NCBI RefSeq assembly: GCF_029846175.1
Contig: NZ_JARWAC010000010.1
Span: 310,001 to 374,000 of the forward strand
Reading direction: 5' to 3'
Length of the DNA: 64,000 bases
Source of the DNA: Sphaerisporangium sp. TRM90804
GTDB taxonomy: Bacteria; Actinomycetota; Actinomycetes; Streptosporangiales; Streptosporangiaceae
The translations under genes were made by a program, and so were the position numbers. A model generated the notes under the pieces. That model saw only the letters and a program-made list of their open reading frames with translations. It searched no databases and was not told the origin of the DNA. This document shows positions 8,259 to 15,333 of the stretch, piece after piece (the stretch's first letter is position 1; every line of letters starts with the position of its first letter).

Positions 8259-9056
8259 ATGCTTCCCCTGAGAAGGCTTTATCCGCTCCTCGCCGTCGCC
8301 GGATTGCTCGCCGCGTTGGTCATGGTGGCCGCCGGTCAGATCGGTGTCGGTCACGACAGGGTCGGGCTGACCATCGGTCAGTACGCGGCGCTGGAGCTTG
8401 GGGGAGCCACTCAGCTCGCGTTGGCGCTGCTCGGCCTGTCGTCGCTCGGGGTGCTGGCGGGCATGCGGGTGGTGGGTGCGCCCGTGGAGGGGTGGCCCGA
8501 GAGGCTTGTGCTGGTGTGGGCGGGGTCGGCCGTCGGGGCGGCGATGTTGCCGGGCACCCGGGTGGGTGAGTTCCTGATGGTGACCGCCATGGCGGCCCTG
8601 GCCGGGGCGGCGGCGCTGCTGGCCCGTCTCTTCGGCGACGACGAGCGCTGGAGGCCGGTGGCGCGCCCCCTGGAGTGGCTCGCCCTGGCGGCGGGCGGCG
8701 CCATCGCCGCGCTGATCTACGTGCTCCTGCCCGGCCGCGGCGTCATGGTCGGCGTCGTCGAGTGGACGCTCCTCGGCATCGCGATCGCCGTCCTCGGCGT
8801 CATCACCGCCCAGCTCACCCGTATCGCCTGGACCTCCGAGGACGCCGACACCCAGCCCGCGCCGGCGCCCACCCCCGCCCTCCCGCTCCGGAACACGGGT
8901 ATGCGCGCCCCCGCCCCCCTCGCGAACGCCGCCATGATGACCGCCCTGCGCACCCCCCACGCCCTGCCCACCATGACCATGGCCATGAGCGCCAGCCACC
9001 CCGAGGACGCCCACCTCGCCCACACCCGGGGCCCCGCCCTCCTCACCCGCTACTGA
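8259..9056 (+). CDS. Integral membrane protein, DUF998-like
   Basis: 265 residues with about six hydrophobic segments (for example LLAVAGLLAALVMVAAG, LVLVWAGSAVGAAML, LLGIAIAVLGVITAQL), then a Pro/Ala- and Met/His-rich tail of about 70 residues predicted to be disordered. The spacing of segments and the short loops resemble DUF998 proteins of actinobacteria, whose function is unknown. The start is ATG 8259. The gene is followed by a very strong bidirectional terminator. No function can be offered. Confidence 0.6.
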   Translation: MLPLRRLYPLLAVAGLLAALVMVAAGQIGVGHDRVGLTIGQYAALELGGATQLALALLGLSSLGVLAGMRVVGAPVEGWPERLVLVWAGSAVGAAMLPGTRVGEFLMVTAMAALAGAAALLARLFGDDERWRPVARPLEWLALAAGGAIAALIYVLLPGRGVMVGVVEWTLLGIAIAVLGVITAQLTRIAWTSEDADTQPAPAPTPALPLRNTGMRAPAPLANAAMMTALRTPHALPTMTMAMSASHPEDAHLAHTRGPALLTRY

Positions 9057-9105
9057 CGCATCCACGTCCCAGGCCGGAACGATCTGCCACTCCGTTCGGG
9101 CGGAG

Positions 9106-9140
9106 GCCCGGGCGCCCCGCTGTCGGCGGGGCGCCCGGGT
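9106..9140. terminator. Strong bidirectional terminator
   Basis: A perfect 14-bp stem (CCCGGGCGCCCCGC at 9107-9120 with its complement at 9126-9139) around a 5-nt loop, extendable by one wobble pair. It lies between the convergent membrane-protein and TROVE genes and can serve both. Confidence 0.85.
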
Positions 9141-9156
9141 CTGACGCGTGGGGGTG

Positions 9157-10818
9157 TCAGCCGCGCAGGAACCCGTTGACGACGAGCGGCAGCGACGCGT
9201 CCAGGCCGACGACGTTGAGCACGCCGAGGTCGCCCGGGTCGGCGATCGTGTAGCCGGCCGCCGTCATGGCCGACACGACCACCCGCGTGGCGGGGTTGAC
9301 CGCGTGCCGGTAGGCGGTGAGCGCCTGGGAGGGGTGCGAGCGGCCGGCCCAGGTCTCGTTGTCGGTGAACACCACGATGCCGTCCACGTTCAGCTTGACG
9401 TCCTTCGCCCACGTGAACGGGAGCGACAGGTCGGTGCCGCCGCCCGAGGGGCGCCACGTCGCGATCTCCCGCAGGTTGGTGCGCGGGGTGACGCGCGAGG
9501 CGTGGACGCTGGTGTCGACGTCGATGAGGTGGACGTTCTCGCGCTCGATCCGGGCCAGCATGACGGCCATCGCGCTCGCGACCTCGTACGCGGTGCCGAG
9601 GGGCGAGCCGCCGACGGTGAGAGGGGAGTGCCCCATGGAGCCGGAGGAGTCGACCGCGACCAGGAGCCGCCTGCCGGACGGCCGCACGGTGCCGAAGGCG
9701 TGCTCGTAGGTCTCCTCCAGGGCGTCGAGGATCGCGGGCAGCGGCTTCCACCTCTGGACTTCGGCGCGCCGGTTGGGCAGGGAGCGGCCGGAGGCGTAGA
9801 CGCGCATCGCGAGCCACGCGTCCATGGGGTGGACGCGTGCCCTGACGACGGCGGCGGGGTCGCGGAGCCGGGCGGCGGCGCGCGCGGTGGCGTCCCCCAT
9901 CGGAGTGAGGGTGCCGATGCGGGTCATCCGAGCCAGGTTGCGGATGAGCGCCGTCATGCCGATGGTGTCGACCAGGGCTTCCCACACGGACGGCTCGCGG
10001 AGCATGGCGTCGGGGAGGAACTCCCACGGCACCCGCGCCTCGCCGACCACGCGGGCCGCCTCGGCGGGGGTGGTGACGGCCTTGGCGGTGAGGAACCGGT
10101 CGACGGCGGGCAGCTCGTCGCGGGCCTCGTCGTCGGAGACGTTCCCCGCGATCCATCCGAACAGCGTCCGGCGCTGGGGGGTGTCGGCGGAGGGGTGGGC
10201 GATGCGGAGCACGTCGCGCAGCGCGAACGCCTCCCTGGCCGGGGTCCTGCGCTGGGCCGCCTTGCACACGCGGAACGCGACGTCGTCCGGAGCGCCCTCC
10301 AGGAACCACGACCCGAGCGCGGTGCGCAGGCTGCGGCCGACTACCGGCGCCGTACCCCGCCCCGTGGACTTGCCGCCCAGGTTCTTGTGGTAGCCGAAGA
10401 ACGTCGCCAGGTGGTCGGTGGTGCGGGCGACCTTGGGCAGGGCGAGCTTGGCGGCCTGACGGGTGCCGGGGTCTCCCTTGGCGTAGGCGGCGGCGAGGGC
10501 GAACAGCGCGGGCCGGTTCTTGGGCGCGCGGGGCGGCCGCGCCGTCGAGATGTCGGTGAGCAGGGCGACGACCCGCGGGCCGTCCTCGGCGATGGCCTCG
10601 AACAGCACGTCGGCGTTCTCCGAGGTCAGCTTGTCCTGGCCGACGTAGTAGGTACCGCCGGAGGTGCCGAGAAGGAGGAAGTCCTCCAGGCGGTTCCAGG
10701 TGTCCTTGGCGTGGACGTAGCCGCCGGCGGCGTTCTTCACCTGGTCGGCGCGGCCGGGGATGGGCTGGTTCTGCGGGGTCGCGACGGTGGAGATGGACGC
10801 CAGGGGGTCACGAGCCAT
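9157..10818 (-). CDS. rsr: TROVE/vWA-domain RNA-binding protein (Ro60 homologue, Rsr-like)
   Basis: About 553 residues. ATG 10818 (MARDPLASI...) has GGAGG 7 nt upstream; the longer frame to 11058 would read through the RNA genes. The first 350 residues have the HEAT-repeat-like TROVE character (LEDFLLLGTSGGTYYVGQDKL, AREAFALRDVLRIAHP), which forms the RNA-binding ring of Ro60. The last 180 residues are a von Willebrand A domain with an intact MIDAS (VAVDSSGSMG, D390) and VFTDNETW. Ro proteins bind Y RNAs and misfolded RNAs and, in bacteria, can tether the exonuclease PNPase. Two tRNA-like RNAs lie immediately upstream on the same strand, as expected for a Ro/Y-RNA locus. No RtcB ligase or PNPase gene is in the window. 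Confidence 0.93.
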   Translation of the reverse strand: MARDPLASISTVATPQNQPIPGRADQVKNAAGGYVHAKDTWNRLEDFLLLGTSGGTYYVGQDKLTSENADVLFEAIAEDGPRVVALLTDISTARPPRAPKNRPALFALAAAYAKGDPGTRQAAKLALPKVARTTDHLATFFGYHKNLGGKSTGRGTAPVVGRSLRTALGSWFLEGAPDDVAFRVCKAAQRRTPAREAFALRDVLRIAHPSADTPQRRTLFGWIAGNVSDDEARDELPAVDRFLTAKAVTTPAEAARVVGEARVPWEFLPDAMLREPSVWEALVDTIGMTALIRNLARMTRIGTLTPMGDATARAAARLRDPAAVVRARVHPMDAWLAMRVYASGRSLPNRRAEVQRWKPLPAILDALEETYEHAFGTVRPSGRRLLVAVDSSGSMGHSPLTVGGSPLGTAYEVASAMAVMLARIERENVHLIDVDTSVHASRVTPRTNLREIATWRPSGGGTDLSLPFTWAKDVKLNVDGIVVFTDNETWAGRSHPSQALTAYRHAVNPATRVVVSAMTAAGYTIADPGDLGVLNVVGLDASLPLVVNGFLRG

Positions 10819-10895
10819 GTCGGCCTCCGTGTGCCGTTCGACCCGCCGGGTGGCGGATGTGTGAGGGGGGTGGGGAGAGCGGATGTGGTGGTGTG
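10819..10895 (-). other. Leader between tRNA-like RNA 2 and the Ro-like gene
   Basis: This short leader carries two more CACATCCG/ACATCCG copies (minus strand, about 10884 and 10859) and GGGTCGAACGG, similar to the putative Ro-binding GUCGAA element of RNA 2, 14 nt before the GGAGG of the Ro-like gene. It may be part of a third, shorter RNA or a site for autoregulation by the Ro protein. Confidence 0.3.
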
Positions 10896-11040
10896 TGCGC
10901 CGGTTAAGCCGGCGTCCTGGGCCGCTGGACGACACCCCGAGGGGCGGCGGGATTCGAACCCGCGTGACCGGCACCCCATAACCGACGTACTTCGACCCGC
11001 TCTCCCCATGCTCGTCAGCTCTGCCGGCGGCACGGATGTG
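10896..11040 (-). ncRNA. tRNA-like RNA 2, candidate YrlA-type Y RNA
   Basis: Read on the minus strand, a T-arm is unmistakable: GCGGG, loop TTCGAAT, CCCGC (10963-10947). Before it is an anticodon-like arm GTCGG/CCGGT (10986-10982 with 10971-10967), and GGGG/CCCC (11007-11004, 10944-10941) can close the tRNA-like part. Outside this, GCTGACGA (11019-11012) pairs with TCGTCCAGC (10932-10924) leaving one bulged C, a feature typical of Ro-binding stems. GUCGAAG at 10996-10990 resembles the bacterial Ro-binding consensus as I remember it. A CGCCGG/CCGGCG hairpin (10914-10898) ends the unit. It cannot be a normal tRNA: there is no CCA-type acceptor end and no proper D-arm. The ends given are approximate. 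Confidence 0.6.
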
Positions 11041-11049
11041 GTGTACCGA

Positions 11050-11186
11050 CCGGAGCATCAGGTCGCCAGACGACCCGACAGGACTCGAACCTGTAATGAA
11101 TCACCAGTGATAACCAGCCGGATTCGACCCGTACCACCGGCAGTGCTGACGAACGACCAGGTCTGGAGCCGACACGGATGTGGCGT
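11050..11186 (-). ncRNA. tRNA-like RNA 1, candidate YrlA-type Y RNA
   Basis: On the minus strand: a D-arm-like hairpin GCCGG/CCGGC (11141-11137, 11121-11117) with a 15-nt loop, a short hairpin ATCA-CTGG-TGAT (11111-11100) in the anticodon position, and a T-arm ACAGG, TTCGAGT, CCTGT (11094-11078). The flanks GGTC...GTCAG (11158-11146) pair with CTGGCGACC (11069-11061), closing the whole fold outside the tRNA-like part as in Y RNAs. It starts with the same CACATCCGTG as RNA 2. A TAGCGT box at 11241-11236 could be the promoter of both RNAs. Ends are approximate. An old tRNA pseudogene pair is the main alternative, made unlikely by the closing stems and the Ro gene next door. Confidence 0.6.
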
Positions 11187-11300
11187 CGCCCCCGGCGTCT
11201 CGGGTGCCCACTCCAAGCCCTGTGAACCGCATACAACGCTACCGAGCGATTTCATCCGACGCATTCCCATTTCGGAAAACGCGGGCACGCGTTGGGAACG

Positions 11301-11747
11301 TCATCCGATCGCTGCTTCAAGGCGCGCCGCACCCGGGGGAGTGGCAGGGGGTGTGAGCTTCCAGTGGGCCCATACGGTCTTGCCTGGGCCTGGGGTGAGT
11401 GGGGTTACGCCGTGGTCGTGGGTTAGGGCGGTCACTATGGTCAGGCCTCGGCCGTGTAGGGCTTCCGGGCCTAGGTCGAGGTGGCGGACCTTTCCGGGGC
11501 TGTGGTCGGTTACCTCGACGGTTAGAGCTTCGGTGGTGGCCTGCATCGCGAGGGTGATCGGGGGGTCCCCGTAGTTGACCGCGTTCGCCAGTAGTTCGTC
11601 GACGGTCAGGATCACGTCGTCCTGGAGGTCGTGAAGGCCCCAGTCGGTGAGAAGCCTGGCGGTCGTGGCCCGGGCTCTGGGGATCATGGCGAGGTGGTGG
11701 GGGAGGTTCCATCGGACGGTGCGAATGCCGTCCGGGGTCTCGGGCAT
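11301..11747 (-). CDS. Anti-sigma-factor-like ATP-binding protein (HATPase_c)
   Basis: About 148 residues, a lone GHKL/HATPase domain like those of RsbW/SpoIIAB serine kinases. The N-box is TVDELLANAVNYGDPP, the G1 box VEVTDHSPG, and the G2 region LHGRGLTIV. ATG 11747 has AGGAG 7 nt upstream; the longer frame to 11975 runs through the promoter region. In actinobacteria such genes commonly sit beside XRE (Scr1) and DUF397 genes, exactly as here, where they are divergent. It probably regulates or phosphorylates a partner protein; the target is unknown. Confidence 0.85.
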   Translation of the reverse strand: MPETPDGIRTVRWNLPHHLAMIPRARATTARLLTDWGLHDLQDDVILTVDELLANAVNYGDPPITLAMQATTEALTVEVTDHSPGKVRHLDLGPEALHGRGLTIVTALTHDHGVTPLTPGPGKTVWAHWKLTPPATPPGAARLEAAIG

Positions 11748-12002
11748 CGGTTCTCCTGGGAATAGGCGCGTGCGGCGATATCCCGGAAGTGGAAATGTGT
11801 ATGAGTCAGTGCATATAGGGCACTGCGTGGCCGCCGTGGGTTGGAGTCGAATCTGTTCGCTGCTCTGTGTCCGACCGCATTCCACAGTTCTTATTTCACG
11901 CTTCCGGCGTTCAGAGCCATCGTCGTAGGCTCCGGCGTAACGCGCCGCGTGCACCGGTGATTGTGCGCGCGGCATTCACCCCGTGAGCGTCTGTGAGGGA
12001 TC

Positions 12003-12806
12003 GTGAACGGCACCGGTATGACACCGCTCGAATTCTTCGCCAGGGAACTGCGCCAGGCCCGCGAGGCGGCCGGTCTGAGCCAGGCCCAGCTCGCCACCGC
12101 CGTCGTCGGCTACTCCCCGTCCTTCGTCGCCATGGTCGAGACCGGCCGAAGGTTCCCCAAGCCCGACTTCGCCGAACGCTGCGACCGCACACTGAACACC
12201 GGCGGCATCCTCGCCCGCCTGACAGAAGACCTGGTCTGCCGAGCCATGCCCCCGGAGTGGCTGGGTAAATGGCTGCAGATAGAGAGCACGGCGACCGCAC
12301 TGCTTTCGTACCAGCCGCTCCTGGTACCTGGACTACTTCAGACGGAGTCGTACGCGCGAGAGGTCATCGGCACATCGGGTAGACCTTTCGATGTCGACGA
12401 TCAGGTGACGGCTCGTCTGGCACGCCAGTCCATCCTGGACGGCGACAGAAGGCCGATGCTGGTCGTCGTCCTCGATGAGTGCGTCCTGCGCCGACCCGTC
12501 GGCGGGGCGCAGGTCATGCACGATCAGATACTGCATTTGCTCGACACCGTAAGGCGTCCAGAGGTCGTCATACAGATTGTGCCGCTGGAAGCCGGTGCTT
12601 ATTCTGGCTTGGCGGGGCCCTTCGTCGTGGCCGATATGGCCGGAAGGGAAGTGGTCTATGTCGATAATGCGCTGAGCGGAGACGTCATCGAGCACGCACC
12701 CGACGTGGCGACCCTAAAACGCCTTTGGGAGTCTCTGCGGGCGGAGGCGCTGCCGATGAAGCAATCGATCGAGTTGATGGCAAAGGTGGCGGAGACATGG
12801 ATATGA
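12003..12806 (+). CDS. XRE-family regulator with DUF5753 (Scr1-type)
   Basis: 267 residues from GTG 12003, with GTGAGGGA upstream. An N-terminal helix-turn-helix (residues about 10-65: LRQAREAAGLSQAQLATAV, PSFVAMVETGRRFPKPDFAERCD) is followed by the DUF5753 domain (LLSYQPLLVPGLLQTESYAR, VIQIVPLEAGAYSGLAGPF). This is the Scr1 type, frequent in filamentous actinomycetes and usually paired with a small DUF397 (Scr2) protein in toxin-antitoxin-like or developmental switches. The DUF397 gene overlaps its 3' end. Base composition is less GC-rich here than in the neighbours, as is common for this mobile family. Confidence 0.92.
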   Translation: MNGTGMTPLEFFARELRQAREAAGLSQAQLATAVVGYSPSFVAMVETGRRFPKPDFAERCDRTLNTGGILARLTEDLVCRAMPPEWLGKWLQIESTATALLSYQPLLVPGLLQTESYAREVIGTSGRPFDVDDQVTARLARQSILDGDRRPMLVVVLDECVLRRPVGGAQVMHDQILHLLDTVRRPEVVIQIVPLEAGAYSGLAGPFVVADMAGREVVYVDNALSGDVIEHAPDVATLKRLWESLRAEALPMKQSIELMAKVAETWI

Positions 12807-12985
12807 CAGAGCTGCACTGGCGCAAGTCCTCGTACAGCAGCGGCAACGGTGGCGACTGTGTGGAGATCGCCTCTTTTTCGGCCGGAGTCGCTGTTCGGGA
12901 CAGTAAGAACCCTTCCGGCCCCGTGTTGACGGTCAGTTCGGGGGCGTGGTCGGCGTTTGTCGGTGGGGTGAAGGCCGGGCGGTGA
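12797..12985 (+). CDS. DUF397 small protein (Scr2-type)
   Basis: About 62 residues with the family signature LHWRKSSYSSGNGGDCVE, then VAVRDSKNPSGPVL and W.AF..G. It starts at ATG 12797, or at ATG 12803, which overlaps the stop of the XRE gene; either way translation is coupled. DUF397 proteins act with Scr1 regulators, in some cases as the partner relieved or bound by them. The role here is inferred from the pairing alone. Confidence 0.9.
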   Translation: MDMTELHWRKSSYSSGNGGDCVEIASFSAGVAVRDSKNPSGPVLTVSSGAWSAFVGGVKAGR

Positions 12986-13020
12986 CGGCGGTTGGTTCGG
13001 GGCGTCTTCGGGGGAGGTAC

Positions 13021-13050
13021 TTGACAGTCACTAGTACTGGGCACAGTCTA
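13021..13050 (+). promoter_or_regulatory. Promoter and possible operator of the PadR gene
   Basis: TTGACA (13021-13026) is a consensus -35 box; with a 17-bp spacer the -10 would be near CAGTCT (13044-13049), which is weak. Between them CAGT-C-ACTAGT-ACTG (13025-13039) is nearly palindromic and could be the PadR autoregulatory site. Confidence 0.4.
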
Positions 13051-13055
13051 GGAGT

Positions 13056-13412
13056 GTGACGTCGAGCCATGATCCGCAGCTGCTGAAGGGCGTGTTGTCG
13101 CTTCTGCTGTTGCATCTGCTGGCCGAGCGGGAGTCGTACGGGTACGAAGTGGTGCGGCGTCTGCAGGAGGCCGGGTTCGCTGACGTGCTCGAAGGCAGCG
13201 TCTATCCGGCGCTGGCGCGCCTGGAGCGCGAGGAGCGGATCGCCACCCGGCTGGTGCCCTCGCCGAGCGGGCCCGCGCGCAAGTACTACCGACTGACTCC
13301 GGCCGGATGGCATGCGCTGCGAGCGGGGTCCACCGCGTGGGCCCGGCACACGAGCAGCGTCGACGCCGTCCTGGCACGGCCTCTGCCCACGGCACCCGAG
13401 GAGGGAAGCTGA
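13056..13412 (+). CDS. PadR-family transcriptional regulator
   Basis: 118 residues with the PadR winged helix: LKGVLSLLLLHLLAERESYGYEVVRRLQEAGF, then GSVYPALARLEREERI and the wing SGPARKYYRLTPAG. It starts at GTG 13056, with TAGGAG directly upstream. The next gene, a HAAS-type membrane protein, follows after 1 bp, so the two form an operon. PadR plus a HAAS-domain protein is a standard pair, in which the regulator represses the operon until a ligand or stress appears. The ligand is unknown. Confidence 0.92.
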   Translation: MTSSHDPQLLKGVLSLLLLHLLAERESYGYEVVRRLQEAGFADVLEGSVYPALARLEREERIATRLVPSPSGPARKYYRLTPAGWHALRAGSTAWARHTSSVDAVLARPLPTAPEEGS

Positions 13413-13413
13413 C

Positions 13414-13974
13414 ATGTCGCACACCATCGGCTGGTGGGACCGGGTACGCATCGAGCGTCTCGTGTGGACGCTGGATCAGCGCCTGTACGACCTGCCCACA
13501 CGATCGCGAGTCGCCATCCGCCGGGAGGTCAGGGCCAACCTGCTGGAGGCCGCCGCGGACGTCGGCACCACCGAGGCGCTGCGCCGCGTCGGTGGGAGCG
13601 GGCAGCTCGCCCAGCGGTATCTGGTTGCCCAGCTGGGTGAAGGTCCTCGCCACTCCTGGGTGGCCGCCTTCTGGTTCGGAAGCCTGACCCCGTTCGTGCT
13701 CAACTTCGTGTTCGGCGAGGCGGCCGACGCGTACCGGCAGGGCGTCCTCGCCGTCGATCCGCATGCCGACGGCACCTTCGTCTGGCCCGGCGTCAGCTAT
13801 CTGCAGACCCCCACCACGTTCACCTTCGCCGACGGCTACGCCACCCAGCTGACCGGCACGTGGACCGTGCTGACCTACCTGCTGTGGATCGGCGGCACCA
13901 TCGTCGTGGGCCGGCTCTGGCGCCTGCTGACCTCTCGAATCAGGCGCCCCGACTCCGTCACCCACACCGTCTGA
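13414..13974 (+). CDS. HAAS/DUF1700-like membrane protein paired with PadR
   Basis: About 186 residues from ATG 13414, behind GAGGGAAG. The first 80 residues have the helical HAAS pattern (ERLVWTLDQRLYDLPTRSRVAIRREVRANLLEAAADVG-type, ending in LAQRYL). Two hydrophobic segments follow (VAAFWFGSLTPFVLNFVFG and WTVLTYLLWIGGTIVVG) with an extracytoplasmic loop between them. HAAS proteins are thought to act as signalling or assembly modules next to PadR regulators. It ends convergent to the cvn operon. Confidence 0.7.
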   Translation: MSHTIGWWDRVRIERLVWTLDQRLYDLPTRSRVAIRREVRANLLEAAADVGTTEALRRVGGSGQLAQRYLVAQLGEGPRHSWVAAFWFGSLTPFVLNFVFGEAADAYRQGVLAVDPHADGTFVWPGVSYLQTPTTFTFADGYATQLTGTWTVLTYLLWIGGTIVVGRLWRLLTSRIRRPDSVTHTV

Positions 13975-14001
13975 ACACCGGCCGTAGCCGGATCACGGCT
14001 C

Positions 14002-14577
14002 CTAGCCGGCGGCCGGGGTGAGGGTGCGGAGGGCGTGTTCCACGAGGGTCACCAGGACCACCTTGGCCGAGGCTCGGCGGCGGACGTCGCACATGATGAC
14101 CGGGATGTCGGGGTCCAGGTCGAGCGCGATCCTGACGTCCTCGGCCTCGTGCCGGTCGGCGCCGTCGAAGCAGTTGACGGCGACGATGAAGGGGGTGCCG
14201 CGCTGCTCGAAGTAGTCGATGCTGGGGAAGCAGTCGGTCAGGCGCCTGGTGTCGGCCAGGACGACCGCGCCGAGGGCGCCGTACGACAGCTCGTCCCACA
14301 TGAACCAGAAGCGCTCCTGGCCGGGCGTGCCGAAGAGGTACACCACCAGGCCCTCGCGGATGGTGATGCGGCCGAAGTCCATGGCGACCGTCGTGGTGGT
14401 CTTGGCCTCCACGCCGTCGAGGTCGTCGACGCCGATGCCACGGTCGGAGAGGACCTCTTCGGTGCGCAGTGGCCGGATCTCGCTGATCGCGCCCACCAGC
14501 GTGGTCTTGCCCACGCCGAAGCCACCCGCCACCAAGATCTTGAGGGCGACGGGCTCCTCAGAGTGCTCGTAGGCCAT
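14002..14577 (-). CDS. cvnD: Conservon small GTPase (CvnD/MglA-like)
   Basis: 191 residues. Walker A GGFGVGKTT, switch region TTTTVAMDFGRI and G3 FGTPGQERF are clear. The G4 motif is NCFD in place of NKxD, as is usual in CvnD proteins. It is the last gene of the cvn operon, overlapping cvnC by 20 nt. CvnD proteins are thought to act as the GTP-dependent output of a membrane-kinase complex that controls aerial growth and secondary metabolism in streptomycetes; here this is inferred from synteny. Confidence 0.92.
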   Translation of the reverse strand: MAYEHSEEPVALKILVAGGFGVGKTTLVGAISEIRPLRTEEVLSDRGIGVDDLDGVEAKTTTTVAMDFGRITIREGLVVYLFGTPGQERFWFMWDELSYGALGAVVLADTRRLTDCFPSIDYFEQRGTPFIVAVNCFDGADRHEAEDVRIALDLDPDIPVIMCDVRRRASAKVVLVTLVEHALRTLTPAAG

Positions 14578-14932
14578 TGATCACTTCCTTGAGAAGGCGC
14601 TCATTCGGGCGCGGTCCACGTTGGGCGGGAGCCCGGACGCTGATCATGCCCTGATCCTGGAGATCGCCAAGTAGAACGCGGACCACGCCGAGCGGCAGGT
14701 CGAGCTCTGAGGCGATGTCCGCGACCGACATCGGCCGGTCGGCGAGCTCCAGGATGCGCTGCTCCTCGGGGCCGAGACCGGCCTCGCCAGTGTACGGAGA
14801 CCCGGTCGCCGACACCATGGCGATCAGGTCGAGATCGTCACCGGACGAACGTGTGCGGCCACGGATGAGCGCGTACGGCCGGACGATCGGCCCGGCCTCC
14901 TCATCGAGCCACTGCTCGCCGCGAATCGTCAT
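14558..14932 (-). CDS. cvnC: Conservon DUF742 protein (CvnC)
   Basis: 124 residues with the DUF742 signature IVRPYALIRGRT near the N-terminus and a winged-helix-like core (ILELADRPMSVADIASELDLPLGVVRVLLGDL). Its start overlaps the cvnB stop (4 nt), and its end overlaps cvnD. It probably bridges the roadblock protein and the GTPase. DNA binding is possible from the helix-turn-helix look but is unproven for the family. Confidence 0.92.
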   Translation of the reverse strand: MTIRGEQWLDEEAGPIVRPYALIRGRTRSSGDDLDLIAMVSATGSPYTGEAGLGPEEQRILELADRPMSVADIASELDLPLGVVRVLLGDLQDQGMISVRAPAQRGPRPNERLLKEVINGLRAL

Positions 14933-15333
14933 GGCGACCGCCGGGGGTTGGTGGAGATGTGCTGGCCGACCCGCTTGACCAGCATCGCCATCTCGTACGC
15001 GATGTGGCCCACGTCGGCGTCCGCGCTGCTCAGCACCGCGAGACAGGTGCCGGTGCCCGCCGCCGTGACGAACAGGAAGGCGTTCTCCATCTCGACGATG
15101 GTCTGCCGGACCTCGCCGCCGCCGAAGTGCCGTCCGGCACCCCGGGCGAGGCTCTGGAAGCCGGACGCGACGGCGGACAGGTGTTCGGCGTCCTCACGGC
15201 TGAACCCCATGGAGGCACCGACGACCAGGCCGTCGGTGGACAGGATGACCGCCTGGCGTACGGCGGCGACCCTGCTGATGAGATCGTCGAGAAGCCAGTT
15301 GAGTTCGCCGTTTGACGAGACTTTGCCGGTCAT
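14929..15333 (-). CDS. cvnB: Conservon roadblock/LC7 protein (CvnB)
   Basis: 134 residues, a single roadblock/LC7 domain (LNWLLDDLISRVAAVRQAVILSTDGL, ending in IAYEMAMLVKRVGQHI). Such proteins act as activators or scaffolds for Ras-like GTPases. The 4-nt overlaps with cvnA upstream and cvnC downstream imply coupled translation and fixed stoichiometry. Confidence 0.93.
   Translation of the reverse strand: MTGKVSSNGELNWLLDDLISRVAAVRQAVILSTDGLVVGASMGFSREDAEHLSAVASGFQSLARGAGRHFGGGEVRQTIVEMENAFLFVTAAGTGTCLAVLSSADADVGHIAYEMAMLVKRVGQHISTNPRRSP

Noticed and set aside
10900-11150. Two ordinary tRNA genes on the minus strand
   Set aside because: T-arms are perfect, but acceptor stems, proper D-arms and anticodon loops are missing or wrong, and larger closing stems lie outside; tRNA-like Y RNAs fit better.
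13048-13965. 305-residue minus-strand frame over the PadR/HAAS genes
   Set aside because: Antisense shadow; PadR and HAAS motifs on the plus strand are clear.
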